DNA of 64,000 nucleotides from Magnaporthiopsis rhizophila (Eukaryota; Ascomycota; Sordariomycetes; Magnaporthales; Magnaporthaceae), in the NCBI GenBank assembly GCA_003049465.1, contig PYSS01000076.1, positions 1 through 64,000 on the forward strand, written 5' to 3'. This document shows positions 44,380 to 54,969 of this stretch, piece by piece. The notes beneath the pieces are model-generated. The model saw nothing but the letters and a program-made list of their open reading frames with translations, was not told the origin of the DNA and ran no database searches. The position numbers were made by a program, and so were the translations under genes. The stretch's first letter is position 1. Every line of letters begins with the position of its first letter.

Positions 44380-44760
44380 AACGGGAACCCAGGTATTAAA
44401 TTTTTTTTGCTCCTGGGGTATAGCAAAAAAATATAAGGATTTTTCGGAATTTATATTGACGATTATTTTGGAGCTTTCGAGGATTTCGATTTCTAATTTA
44501 AGTTTTTAAAAAATTATTATTTCCCACAAATAGCTTTTGTTTTAATTGTGCTGTTTGGCAATAAAATAAAACTGTTTATTATATTTTTGGAAATTTTGGG
44601 ATTCGAAATTAAGGATAAAGTTATTTATCTGCAGCTAAAATTTAGAAATAAATTTTTGCAATTTAAATAAAGGTGGTTTAAAAAGCCACCCAAATTTTGG
44701 GCGGAAATAAAAAATATGATTAATATTATACCGTTTTTGTGCATTTATATTCCCGGTTAA
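44380..44760 (+). pseudogene. Gypsy-3 reverse transcriptase remnant (YIDD retained)
   Basis: The frame reads GIYIDDYFGAFEDFDF (YIDD at 44452-44463), then LKNYYFPQIAF, LEILGFEIKDKVIYLQLKF and FLCIYIPG. This is the palm-to-thumb part of a Ty3/Gypsy RT. In contrast to Gypsy-1 and Gypsy-2, both catalytic Asp codons survive, although surrounding stops kill the ORF. Confidence 0.75.
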
Positions 44761-44859
44761 ATATTTTTGGTTGCTATTATTAAGGAAATTTTCGGATTTT
44801 GGGAGGAAATATTTATTTCCTCGGGTAAACCAAGCGTTAAAAAGGTGTGAAAGGAAAAA

Positions 44860-45369
44860 GATGAGCCTGTTTGGACCTTAGTTTAAACCGATGCCTTTTT
44901 ATAGCTGTGCGATTCCATTATAAAAAATGGGATTATTAGTATCGATTATTTTTGCCAGATTTATTTTGCTATGGATGTATGCCCCAATAAACTCGGGGGC
45001 GTATATTTTTAACTGTTTTATCCTTTAGGTACCGAGTTTAATAAAATAATATTAAAGGATATCGAAATTTGCGGATTTTTAAATTTTTTATTTTCGGAAG
45101 CCGAGCGGCGATATTTTATTTTTAAATTGGAAATTTTGGCGATAGTTAAAATTTTGACAAAGCTGAAATGGATTACTTTGGGATCCCGGTTTTCGATAAT
45201 TATATATACCGATTACCTTTTAATTGTTCAGTTTATATCGAATTTTTCGAAAATTTATCTGAAGTTCGAACCCTGGATCGAAAAGTTTACCAAATTTAAT
45301 ATTAAAATAAGGTATCAGCCTAACGATATTTTTATTATCAAAATTGCAAACGGCTTATCGAGGTTTTAA
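44860..45369 (+). pseudogene. Gypsy-3 RNase H remnant
   Basis: The longest open piece (45127-45369) reads LEILAIVKILTKLKWITLGS, RFSIIIYTDYLLIVQFI, PWIEKFTKFNIKIRYQPNDI and IKIANGLSRF. The 'E.LAIV..L...W...GS.F.I.YTD...L' and '...A.(D/N)GLSR' motifs are typical of Ty3/Gypsy RNase H and its link to integrase. Upstream, DEPVWTLV and FAMDVCPNKLGGV match 'A.DAS..G.GGVL'. Confidence 0.78.
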
Positions 45370-45979
45370 GCTAAGTTCCAAAATTTATTTTCAAAGTTGC
45401 AAAAAGATTTGGATATTGGGCAGCGCCGGGCAGCGGTGCTTTTGTTTTAGCACGTTTATATTTCCATTTTTAGCTTTTTTTGGGGATTATTCTGTTATTT
45501 GAGTTATTTTGTGCTGTGGCAGGGCGGTTGGGGTTGCGGGGAGCATAGGTTAGCTGCAGATTTTTTAAGGGAAAAGGCGGTTTTTTATACTAATTTTGGG
45601 AATTTGCATAACAATTTTGGGTTTTTTTTATGCCAAGGATAAAATTTTTTATACCGGTCTTAGGCCTGATCAAATTGATAAATTGTACCAGGATATTATC
45701 CTATTTTTGACCTGTGGAACGGCTGTTTTTGATCAGTTTCCCAGGCATTATTAAAAGCTGGTTATTATGCGATCGCTTAAATTTTGTATTATTAACGAAA
45801 TTTTTTACCGATTGGAGAATGATAAAAGCCTGGCCAAATGTATGTGCAGCACATAGATGGAACAAGTTTTGGCTTGGGTATACGATATATGTGGCTATTT
45901 TTCCAAAATTATTATAATAAATAATTTTAAAAGCAGATACTGGTGGTTTACCAGGTATACCGATATCGACCAAATATAC

Positions 45980-46990
45980 CGGGAATATTTAGCATGCTAA
46001 CGCTGCGGTTTCAAAGTATACTGTTTATATTATAGGAAATTTGTTATCCTTAAGCTTTTTAAGGTTATAGGGATAAATTTTATGGGGCCGATAGATCCTT
46101 TTGCAACGGATAGGTCCCGGTACATCCTTATTGCTATTAATTATTTTAGCAAATTTATTTTGTCCTAGGCTTACCAAAATGCTAATATATATTCGGTTAC
46201 TTAGGCTTAGCTGAAATTATGGATTTTAATTATTAAATGGCCAAACTCGATTTATTTCGATAATAGCTTTTATTTCCGCAGCACCGGTTTATACCAGTTT
46301 ATGCAGCATTATAGCACCCAAATATTTTTTGCCCCAATTATTTATCCTTAAAGCATGGGTTTTGCTAAAAGGACAGTTTAGTTTATAAAATAGCAGCTAA
46401 CAAAATAGAATTATAACAAAACAGAAAAATAGCGTGCTTAATAGCACCTTATCCTGTTTAATATTATATTAAATTTAAATTACTGCTATATTCTATTATT
46501 AAAAATTTCCCTTTTTTAGGTTATTATTAGTTGAAAACCTTTATATATACCTTTAAAAAAAGGCTTTTTTGGAAATGGATTTTTTTAATTTTGAAAAGCA
46601 GCTAATTATTTCCAAGGGTGCCGGTTTGGCATACAACGATACACAAAACAAACTAAAAAAGTTCCTAACGATTATATTTGCCCAAGCCAAAAACAAGTTC
46701 GAAACAGGGAAAAATATAAAATTTAGCTATCCAAATTTGGCTATCGACATTTTAATATTGGAATATATCGATAAGGCTGGGGATTTTAAGTTCAAATTTT
46801 CAGCATGCTGAATATTTCCCAAATATATAGCAGGCCATTATTTCAAATTACATATTTGGATTAAGGATAAGCCAGGCCCTGTCCCCCGAAAGCGCTGGCG
46901 CAAAATTTATATATACAACCTTAAGCTAATAAGCATTTTATTTCTACCTCCCGGGACAAATAAAGCTTGGAGTTATTTTTTTGCTTTTAT
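45980..46990 (+). pseudogene. Gypsy-3 integrase remnant
   Basis: In the core, IDFMGPIDPFATD-like and SRYILIAINYFSKFI segments appear near 46077-46160 (DFMGP with the first catalytic Asp altered by frame breaks), then WPNSIYFDN and YQFMQHYSTQIFFAPI near 46235-46345. A C-terminal open part (46569-46811: LIISKGAGLAYNDTQNKLKK, NIKFSYPNLAIDILILEYID) leads to PGPVPRKRWRKIY and LFLPPGTNKAWSYFF, the terminal region of this type of fungal integrase. Confidence 0.7.
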
Positions 46991-47294
46991 TAAAACTTAA
47001 AACAAAACCTCAAATTTTAAAACCGCTCCGTTAATAAAAAACCCCGTTACTTTAAGGGTTTAAACCCTGCGTACATTTACTTTGGGCATAATAACATTTG
47101 GTCGGTTTTTAATCGGCCAAATAAAGGGCGCTGTGTATTATTTGCGATAGACAGCCGGGGATTGCATCTTTTAAATCCCAAAAGAAAGGCATACTCTTTG
47201 GGGGGAAATTAATATAGGTTAACACAAAGTTTCAGTCAGGTGTGTGTGCAGCAAAAGCAGCAATAAATGTCAGGAAGGTGCCAAGGTTTTTTGT

Positions 47295-47334
47295 GGAGTT
47301 TCCGGGGAGGTGTAAGGGCACACCTCGAAACTCC
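47295..47334 (+). repeat. Bulged hairpin just upstream of the Gypsy-3 3' LTR
   Basis: GGAGTTTC (47295-47302) pairs with GAAACTCC (47327-47334), and inside it GAGGTGT (47307-47313) pairs with ACACCTC (47320-47326), with a 4-nt bulge and a 6-nt loop. It overlaps the purine-rich GGGGAGG that would serve as polypurine tract. Confidence 0.7.
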
Positions 47335-47341
47335 AGGGCAA

Positions 47342-47489
47342 TATGAAAAAGGGATTAGTCATAAAGCTTACGTGAGTAAGCACGGGCCTGCTTTAGCTAC
47401 CTTTAGGCCTTTTCCGCCCACGACGGATCTGTAGTCTAGATTAGAACGAATCATCGCATTTCCCCTCTACGATCGGCACCTTGTTTTTA
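47342..47489 (+). repeat. Gypsy-3 right LTR (3' LTR)
   Basis: 148 bp, starting TATGAAAA and ending GTTTTTA, followed by the CAGG duplication at 47490-47493. It is nearly identical to 31847-31994. Confidence 0.9.
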
Positions 47490-47665
47490 CAGGCCTAGGT
47501 GTTGTTCCCGCCTGGCTGCGAGAGAGCATTTGCGACGAGGTATGCGGTGAAGGAAAAAAAGACGTCGAGTGCAGAATCGCCGCCGATAGGCGCTGAGTGG
47601 TAATTCATAGCCGTCACCGCAAAAACAAATCGCTTGCATTAAATCAACATTTGCTAACATCACTA

Positions 47666-49871
47666 CTACCTCCCAAGCTGCATCTCGAAAGCCATGTGTC
47701 TCGATGTTTTCCTCCTCGGGGAGTATCTTGGGTCCTCGATGCTCAAGAGAGACGTTGAGCGGACGGAACCCAGACCAGGTGCAGGAGGAGGAGGACGTAA
47801 ACTCGACGGCGAGCCGCCTATATCCTGCTGCCCCAGTGGCGCGTACATGTGTTGTTGTCGATCCAGGCTGTCCGAACTGTGGCTCCTTGAGAGCGTGCCG
47901 GCCTCCCGCATCGGAGGAGGAGGCCTTAGCGAGGAAGAAGAAGAAAAAGAAGAGGGCTTGTGGGGGCTGAAGCCCCTCGGGCTCCGTCCGGGCGGCACCG
48001 GCGCCATCAGAGGGTTTGTGATGCTCGCCATGTAGATGTCGTGTGAGGCCATGCTCTGCCCGCCCTCCGAGTTGTTCCTCCACCCGCGATGGCAGTCCAG
48101 CTGCTGCTGCTGAGCCCGCATAGTGATGGGGGCCCTGGTCCTGGCCGGCGTCGGCGGCGCTGGCCACTCTTTTACCCCCACGGCCGCCGCCACGTCGTCG
48201 CAGTCGCCGCAGCCCGCGGCAGATGCAGCCTCCTTTGTTGTTGTCGTCGTTGCTGTCATCGTCGTCGTCGTCGACGCCGATGTCGACGCTAGCCGCACCC
48301 AGCTGCCTGGCCGCCGGCCGCCGCCGCGCCAGCGCCGGCCACGCGCGGCGCTGCCACCGTCGCCTTCGTCGAGCGAGTCCCCGCACTGGGCGCTCTCCGC
48401 GGCCAGGTCGTCGAGCAGCGACTCACGGTTGCGCGTCTCGATCCGGACCTCGTTGGTCACCTCGACGACGATGATGCGCGAGATTTGCCGCAGCAGCACC
48501 GGCCAGAAGACGGGCACGCTCGCCACGACACTAGCGCAGCTGATCTCGAGGTGCGAGAGCACGATGGTGGTCGGGGTGTAGAAGAAAGGGTCGAGCGTCG
48601 GCCACGTCCCGATCTGGTTTTTTATTATGGACCGCACCCGCCATATTGCCAGCCCGGTGACGCTTTTGTATTTGGGCGCGGGGGTTGTTGGTTAGCCTTT
48701 TTTTCTCCTTTTTCTTGCGCCTGCTTTCGTACAGATGCGATAAGGAGTCCTTTCTTACAATGCACCCATGGTAACCAGCGCCAGCAGACCGCGGTCGGTC
48801 TTAGCCGACTTGTCCTTTCTCCAGAACAGCGGGGCGGCGAGCAACAGAACGACCATGTCGAGGATCATGTTGGTCACGCCGTGGGACAGGTAGGCCGTGC
48901 GCACTTCCCTGACATAAGGCGATGCGAAAAACCAACAATGAGGCGAGCTGAAAAACCCAATGTCGTCCGCGTCCCAAAAAAGGGATACTTTGTCGCAAGG
49001 GTACCAGGCCAGGATCGAGAAAATGATGCCCCAGATGGACACCCCGGTTATCGCCGTGATGATCAGCCAATGGCACACTCTCCCCTGGCTGGGGATTCGC
49101 AGGTACTGAAAGAGCAGCGAGAGTTTGATGATGGCTGTCGCTACTGTGTAGAGTCCATACGCGAAGTAGAAGATCTAATAGGGAGAGAATGTCAATGACC
49201 AAGGCAGGGGGAAAAAAAGGTGGAGCAATCTTCTTCGCTTACATGTCCGAACTGTATGGTGGTAATGACCTTCAGCTTCAATATGTGCATCCCCCATCCA
49301 AGTTTCGTCACTGAAAACCAATGAAACTTGTTAGATGTAGATAAAGAAGAGCCTGGGGCCAGCTCTATGACCTCTTGTTCCTGCTGTCTTGACCCAGCTA
49401 GCGGCAGGCCCCAAAACGTGGGAATTGACGGATCCTCTTACATTCGAAGACAAGGACGGACAGCACCGCACCAAGAACCTGATTCCGCCCAAGGAGAGAC
49501 AGGTCAGCGAGCTTTCTCGACGGGGATGGCTGGCAAAGGGCAATTCCATCACTTACCAGGTAAATGCCTAGGAGCACATCGTCCCAGCCAGACCTTTTTA
49601 TGATAACCAAGCGTGTGTAAAGTCGAGACAGCACAGCCGCCGCCGATAGAACCTGAAAAGGACAAACGGAGGTGTTTTGATTGTGTCAGTCCCACGATGC
49701 TTCCAGATCTTGGCCTTCACCCATCTTCGTTCCCATGTCTCCCCGGACTCGACTTACGGTGCTAACAACAATTGCAGCCCTTGCTGCCGCGACATGCGCG
49801 AATAAAGGCAGCGGCTCGCCGGAGTTGTCGTAAACACCGAGCAAGCTGATGGTGAGCACATCGTCCGACAT
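47666..49871 (-). CDS. Fungal rhodopsin-domain (PTH11-type) integral membrane protein
   Basis: Six exons join in frame: 49871-49758, 49652-49557, 49478-49442, 49310-49243, 49174-48759 and 48662-47666, giving 575 residues. Splice sites are canonical (four GTAAG donors, GTAAGC, AG acceptors). The N-terminus reads MSDDVLTISLLG. Membrane segments follow: LSAAAVLSRLYTRL, LGAVLSVLVFE, IFYFAYGLYTVATAIIKLSLLFQYLR, LIITAITGVSIWGIIFSILAW, LSHGVTNMILDMVVLLLAAPLFW and ISCASVVASVPVFW. The family signatures DDVLLGIYL, IIKLSLLFQYLR, N..LD..VLLLP-like and VPVFWP are present. Some relatives (PTH11) are plasma-membrane receptors for surface and host cues; the ligand here is unknown. The last 280 residues form a low-complexity Thr/Ser/Pro/Arg-rich cytoplasmic tail ending FEMQLGR. 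The stop lies 177 bp from the Gypsy-3 LTR, yet the gene looks intact. Confidence 0.85.
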
Positions 49872-51899
49872 GTTGTTAGAGTTGGTTGGACGGGCGGCCA
49901 GCGCTCATCGCCATCCAAGTCCTTGGTCAGGTGGACCAAGCACGAGCGTGACACGAAACCGACACAAAGGGGAAGTAAGAAAAGAAAAAAAAACCGAGAG
50001 TCGGTCGGTCGATCTGCCAGGGTGCGTGTGCTTTGGTAGTCGAACGAAAGAAAGAGGATGTGAGGTGCAAGCGAGCGAGATTCGATAGATCAATGGGGCA
50101 AACCCCCATAGTTTTCCCCAACAGCGGGAGACGCCCGCCCAGTACTTACTTTGGGGTTCGAAACTAAGGAGGGGCGAAGAAAAAGCAAAGGATCACCATG
50201 ATCGGAGACCAGAGTCTAAATCGCCGTCAGCCCTTTAGTGCCAGGCGATGAGGGCCGAGCGCGGCCGCCAAAACCAACCGACGCCTGGCTAGGGCTCCTC
50301 CTCCGCGCGGGCCACGCCCGTCTCGCCATTCTGTCGTGATGGTGGCACTTCGCTGGGCCCTAGGGCAAGGAAAAAAAGGGGCAGGGGCCTCCGGGTTAAG
50401 CCGCAAGGGGAGCGCGTCGCGGGAGTCGAGTCCACGCCCGCAAATCCAAATACGACGGCGTTCTCGCAGCTCGCCGCACCGCTCCAAGCATAAGCCCACC
50501 AGTGCGCCCAGTTAATGCTACTAGGAGGATATCATGGTGTGTCTGTCCTAGCCGCTGGTATTAGGTCGTAGCGGGGCTTTTTATCGTCGGTGAGAGAACA
50601 AAAAAAAAGACGGCTGAGTCGGTTCTCACCGAATTTATCGGCGTTAAACCGGCCGGCCCGGTGTATCACCAACGACCACCCTGACGGACCGGCCCCTGCT
50701 TTGCCCGCCCGCGCCAGATAAGCAAAGAGCCCATGGGGCAATTGTGCCTGTGCCTGCCCACAGAATGACGGGATTAGTCGCAGACTGCGACTTGCTTAGC
50801 AAAACTTGGTCTGGTCTATCATCCGCGTTGTCTTCTTATTGTCTCGAGCGGGCTCCCTGAGACGGAGGAAAACGGCTGATTCCAGGTACTGCACATGATA
50901 ACGTATTCCCAGTCAGGCCCAAAGGGCAATCCGGACAAATCAGGCTTGAAGAGCCGTGGAGAAGCCCGCGGGGTCCACTGCCAACTAAACATGCAGCTTT
51001 GCGGATACCGTCTAGAGCGCCGCATCGGAGGTGTCTATCTATTTGTGGACTCCCCTCAGTGGTTGTTCGGGTTCCCGTTTTTGGTTAGGTAGATCGCAAA
51101 GGCCGCTATCCATGCCGGTGAGCAAGGGAGATGAATGGCATAAGGGCGCTTGAATTTGCTTGCAACCGGCGGTGCGTTGCGTTCTCACGGTTTGGCAGCA
51201 AGCGTCAGTTGGTGGCGTGACCAACGGCAGGACGGCTGAAGATGTCACTGCATGAGTTATGCAGTCCGGTGGGGAATTATACCGCCTCAACAAGAAATGC
51301 CCATGTGGGTGTGGGTGACAACACATGGCGTGGCGTGCTGATGCTGTCCCCGCCCTTCCTAACTGAGGGAATCGGCATATTGGATAAAACGAGGGGTGCG
51401 TCTCCACAGATGGATTCAATAACATGTAATGGTCTTGTGGTGACGACACTTCTCCTTCCTCTCTTTCTTCTCTTCCCTATCCTCCCGCGTCTCCCCAACC
51501 TGGCTGCTGCTTATTTAGAGCCCCGGAGATGTGGCACAGGAGGGGAAGCGCGTGGAGCAGATGCAGCTCCTGCCGGCTGGGCGGGCCAAACACAGAAGCC
51601 GTTGGGTCGCTGGTGTCCGGGCGGTTTGCCGCATCTGGCCTAGGGGATATGGGGGTCGCCGAAGCCCTCCCCTCCATCCAGTGGTTGTCAACGTCCGGAC
51701 ACGTTTACGACTGGTGGCAATGAGGCTAGACTCGGCAAGAAGAGGGGCACCTCGAACGGAAACGGTAAAGATGTTCTCGGCTGCAGAGATGGTGCAGGAT
51801 AAGAAAGAGCTCAATTACAAGAAGAGGAGGAGGCCCTCAGTAACTTCTACTGGATTCCAGAGCTCGCACTCTTCGGTAGATTTGCATTGAGCTCTGAAC
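49872..51899. other. Long intergenic region
   Basis: This holds the promoter of the rhodopsin-domain gene (left) and that of the FAD oxidoreductase (right). Short open frames occur on both strands (for example 50227-50499 minus, 51242-51643 plus) without recognisable content. A CCTCC/TTCTTC-rich pyrimidine tract at 51450-51500 may be a core-promoter element for the gene at 51900. Confidence 0.4.
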
Positions 51900-53333
51900 A
51901 TGATGCCTCTAGGCGCCTACGTGACCGCTTTCCTGGCTACGGCCTCCTCCCTCCACGTGGCATTGGCCTCAACTCCTTATCTAGAGACTGATGTACTCGT
52001 CGTGGGCGGTGGCTCGGCCGGCACCTATGCCGCCATCCAGCTCGCCGACCGCGGCAAGAGAGTGCTGGTGGTGGAGAAGAGCGGCAAGCTCGGCGGCCAC
52101 GCGAGCACCTACACGGACCCGGCGACGGGCACTCCCATCAATGCGGGCGTGCAGATGCTGCACAACGACTCGGTGGTGCGCAGCTACTTTGACCGCCTGG
52201 GCGTGCCCCTGTCGGCCATGGCGGGCGGCGCACCGCCGCGGCGCGCCAAGGCAGACTTTCGCACGGGGAAGCAGGCTGTCGGCTTCCCGGAGCCCACGGC
52301 CGAAGAGACCGCCACGGCCTTTGGGCGCTACCTGCAGTACTGGATGACCAACTTCCCGAACCTCGGGGTGGACCTCGACGGGATCCCGTACCCCGTGCCC
52401 GAGGCGGCGCTGATCCCGTTCGTCGAGCTCGCCAAGCGCGAGGGCTTCGACGCCATCCTCAGGACCATCAACAGCTACAACCAGCCCGACGACGTGCTAC
52501 GCGAGACGAGCCTGTTCACTCTCAAGTCGTTCACGCCCGCAATCATCAACATCCGCCCCGTCGCCCCGCGCGACGTGATGGACCTCTACCGCGCCGCCGC
52601 GGGCGTCCTGGGCAAGCGCGTGCTGTTCCACTCGACCGTCAGAAGCCTCCGCCGGACCCACATGGGCGGCGTCGTCGCCAAGATCCGCACCTGGGACCGC
52701 AGCACCGGCCGCAGCACGGCCACGACGGTCAAGGCCAAGACGGTGCTCATGGCCGCGCCCCCGCTCCTCTCCAACCTCGCGGGCTGGGACCTGACGGTCG
52801 AGGAGAGGCGGCTGTTCGCCAAGCTGCAGCCGTACTCGTACTTTGCCGGCGTCATCCGCAACCGCGGCATCGGCGGCGCGCACATCGAGAACGTGTCGCC
52901 GGATCGCTTCCGCGGCGTGCCCGCGCTGCCGGCCGTCTTCACCATCGGGCCGACGCAGCTGCCAGACACGTACACGATCTATTATGGTGTGGACGGCATC
53001 ATGGCCAACGACACGGCGCTCGACCATACGCTGGCCGCCATGGGCCGCCTGGCCAAGGGCGGCGCCATCGGGAGCGGCGAGACCGAGGTGCTCGCGTGGT
53101 TCGACCACACGCCGGTGCGGATCCACGTCGACGCGGCCGACGTCGCGGCGGGGTACTACAAGGACCTGTACGCGCTGCAGGGCAGGAAAAACACGTGGTG
53201 GACCGGCGCGGCCTGGCAGTCGCAGGACTCGGCCGAGATCTGGAAGTTTACCCAGCGGGTGGTGGAGAGGATGATGGATCCATCACATCGGCGATGGGAT
53301 GAGGGGATCTTTGTCAATCAGGCTCAGCCATGA
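51900..53333 (+). CDS. Secreted FAD-dependent amine-oxidase-type oxidoreductase
   Basis: An intronless ORF of 477 residues. It starts with a signal peptide (MMPLGAYVTAFLATASSLHVALA), then the dinucleotide-binding motif VLVVGGGSAGTYAAIQLADR and the family motif VVEKSGKLGGHASTYTDP. Later pieces include INAGVQMLHND, SLFTLKSFTPAI, VLMAAPPLLSNLAGWDL and YALQGRKNTWWTGAAWQSQD. This is the layout of the fungal group annotated as beta-cyclopiazonate dehydrogenase-like or flavin amine oxidases. It uses FAD to oxidise an amine or small molecule; no prenyltransferase or PKS/NRPS lies nearby, so a link to cyclopiazonic acid is not implied. The secretory signal suggests an extracytosolic role. It has normal length for the group and no lesion. 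Confidence 0.85.
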   Translation: MMPLGAYVTAFLATASSLHVALASTPYLETDVLVVGGGSAGTYAAIQLADRGKRVLVVEKSGKLGGHASTYTDPATGTPINAGVQMLHNDSVVRSYFDRLGVPLSAMAGGAPPRRAKADFRTGKQAVGFPEPTAEETATAFGRYLQYWMTNFPNLGVDLDGIPYPVPEAALIPFVELAKREGFDAILRTINSYNQPDDVLRETSLFTLKSFTPAIINIRPVAPRDVMDLYRAAAGVLGKRVLFHSTVRSLRRTHMGGVVAKIRTWDRSTGRSTATTVKAKTVLMAAPPLLSNLAGWDLTVEERRLFAKLQPYSYFAGVIRNRGIGGAHIENVSPDRFRGVPALPAVFTIGPTQLPDTYTIYYGVDGIMANDTALDHTLAAMGRLAKGGAIGSGETEVLAWFDHTPVRIHVDAADVAAGYYKDLYALQGRKNTWWTGAAWQSQDSAEIWKFTQRVVERMMDPSHRRWDEGIFVNQAQP

Positions 53334-54969
53334 CCTGCCGGGCTGGACGGGGTTGCCTGACGCGCCCTCAAAGGGCGGATATATCTATAGGCGGAGTAAA
53401 TAAATATTACCAAATATGTAATGCAATCGAAATCAGTCCTTCTCGGGCAATACTTGGACGCAGTGCGATATCTTGCTTAGGGGCTTTGTCCGTACCGGAG
53501 ATTGCAGTGTCTCTTTGCCCATCTCCTTCGGCCTGCTTCGTCGCTGCTCTTCTGGCTGGCTATAGAGTCTTCCATGTTCTCCAGCGCAAGTGGAGGAACA
53601 AATCAGCTATATATCGAGATCACAAGAGAGTCTACGGAAGCGAGGGGCGCTGCGACAACATCCGCGGCCTATCGGTGATCAGCTACCAGATAGAAATCGC
53701 TGGACTTATGGAGGACAAACTTGCGCTCTCGAATATGAACCAGCGACTCGCAAAGTTGGCGAATATTGTTAGGAATGCCGAACCGAACTCCAGGGCTGTC
53801 ACGACGCACTGCACGACATGCGTATTTTACGGAAGAACCAAACACGGATCCGACAGAAAGAAGCGGCTAAAGATTACTGGTTACTTCTCTGCTTTGCCGT
53901 TGTACTTGACGATCTTGCCGACAGAACGCCTTCGATCGGCACTCTGCGCCTCCAAGTTGGCGGGCAGCAGCGGAACTTGACCGAGTTCTGCAATGAAGAG
54001 CCCGAAATTGAACGAAGTGGCAGATGGCACCCTGGCAAAACTTGAGCCGGCCCGGAAATAAGAAGCTTGACAAGGTGAAGGGCTGATTGGGCCTGATCCT
54101 GTGGTTGTTCTTGGGGCAAGATAGATGCCGCGGCTGCGGCACGACCCGTGCTTGCAAGCCACAATGCCGGGTAAACCGCTTTCTCTTCCGAAAGCATGCC
54201 ATCCAAGCTAATTTGCAAGCGCTTAGCCACTCGTAGACGGAGAATGTGGTCGGCGGCGTGGGGTAACAAATAGCGGAACAGCTCCGAGCACTCCTAGGCA
54301 AGACGGTCCAGGCCATGCAAGTGCCGACCAGGGAAGCCTTTCCACATGTCTGCGGAGCATCGGGCTGCCCTTTGGCCTATTCGAAAAAAAGAGGCAAACA
54401 GGCCTTTCCCTTAGTAGCTGAATGAAAGACTGGCTGGAATGCGGCCCCAACTCGGTCCTATACACTAGAGATCGGTATCTTCCTCACACCAATCTCCAGT
54501 GGCGGGTCTGGAGTCGAGGTCGATTTCGGTAGTCCTCACAAGCCCAATGCTTGTTTGCTTGGACAAAAGCTTGTTGATTTCGTGAACAACGACCAGGGGC
54601 TAGAACAACATCAAGACCTCGAAGCATTCATGTGATCCCCATCATGTTCACCGAGTACATGAAAATACAGCCACGGGCCTCGATTGCCCAATGGCTCAAC
54701 GAGAGCGAGATGGCCGTATCTGGTACATACCAATGTCAACATTGGGAACGCCAAGTGTAATAGAGAGGGCAATATGTTAGGGTCTCAAATGCGATGGTGC
54801 GCTTTGCGCTGGCCAGTAAAGTATATATACCTGCCTGGTTTACACATGCACAGTTCCACTGAACCCGGGCGTTAGTGATTGGGTGCCTAACACAGCCCAG
54901 CCCATTTTCTTGCACGCACCAGGCTCCAACTTTTCCCTAACAGCACAGAACACAAGGAAGTCGGGCAAT
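53334..54969. other. Intergenic region with an unclear coding-like segment
   Basis: Between about 53560 and 54048 some plus-strand frames have protein-like content (TNQLYIEITREST; then, after a possible acceptor TTGTTAG at 53774, QGCHDALHDMRILRKNQ and YWLLLCFAVVLDDLAD). I could not build a consistent gene model or name a family, so I leave it unassigned. The remainder to 54969 is promoter-like with no gene. Confidence 0.35.

Larger units (their letters stand above)
31847..47489 (+). mobile_element. Gypsy-3: Ty3/Gypsy element, interrupted by Gypsy-2
   Basis: The outer element is bounded by 148-bp direct LTRs (31847-31994 and 47342-47489) and a 4-bp duplication CAGG (31843-31846 and 47490-47493). 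Removing Gypsy-2 and one CAAAT leaves about 8.4 kb. A TGG-starting primer-binding-site candidate (TGGCGATCCAGGCAGGG) follows the left LTR immediately at 31995. Remnants appear in order on the plus strand: gag with a CCHC-like knuckle at 41480, protease near 42.5 kb, RT with YIDD at 44452-44463, RNase H to 45369 and integrase at 46.0-46.4 kb, which fixes it as Ty3/Gypsy on the plus strand. LTR ends TGTGAAAA/TATGAAAA and TTTTTA look like RIP-altered TG...CA. All ORFs are broken. It sits 177 bp from the stop codon of the neighbouring rhodopsin-type gene. Confidence 0.88.

Noticed and set aside
48123..48581. Plus-strand ORF with Val/Asp-rich runs within the rhodopsin-gene region
   Set aside because: It is antisense to the low-complexity Thr/Ser-rich tail of the membrane protein.
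53867..54316. 149-codon minus-strand ORF
   Set aside because: No recognisable content or splice context, and the plus strand of the same segment reads at least as protein-like.
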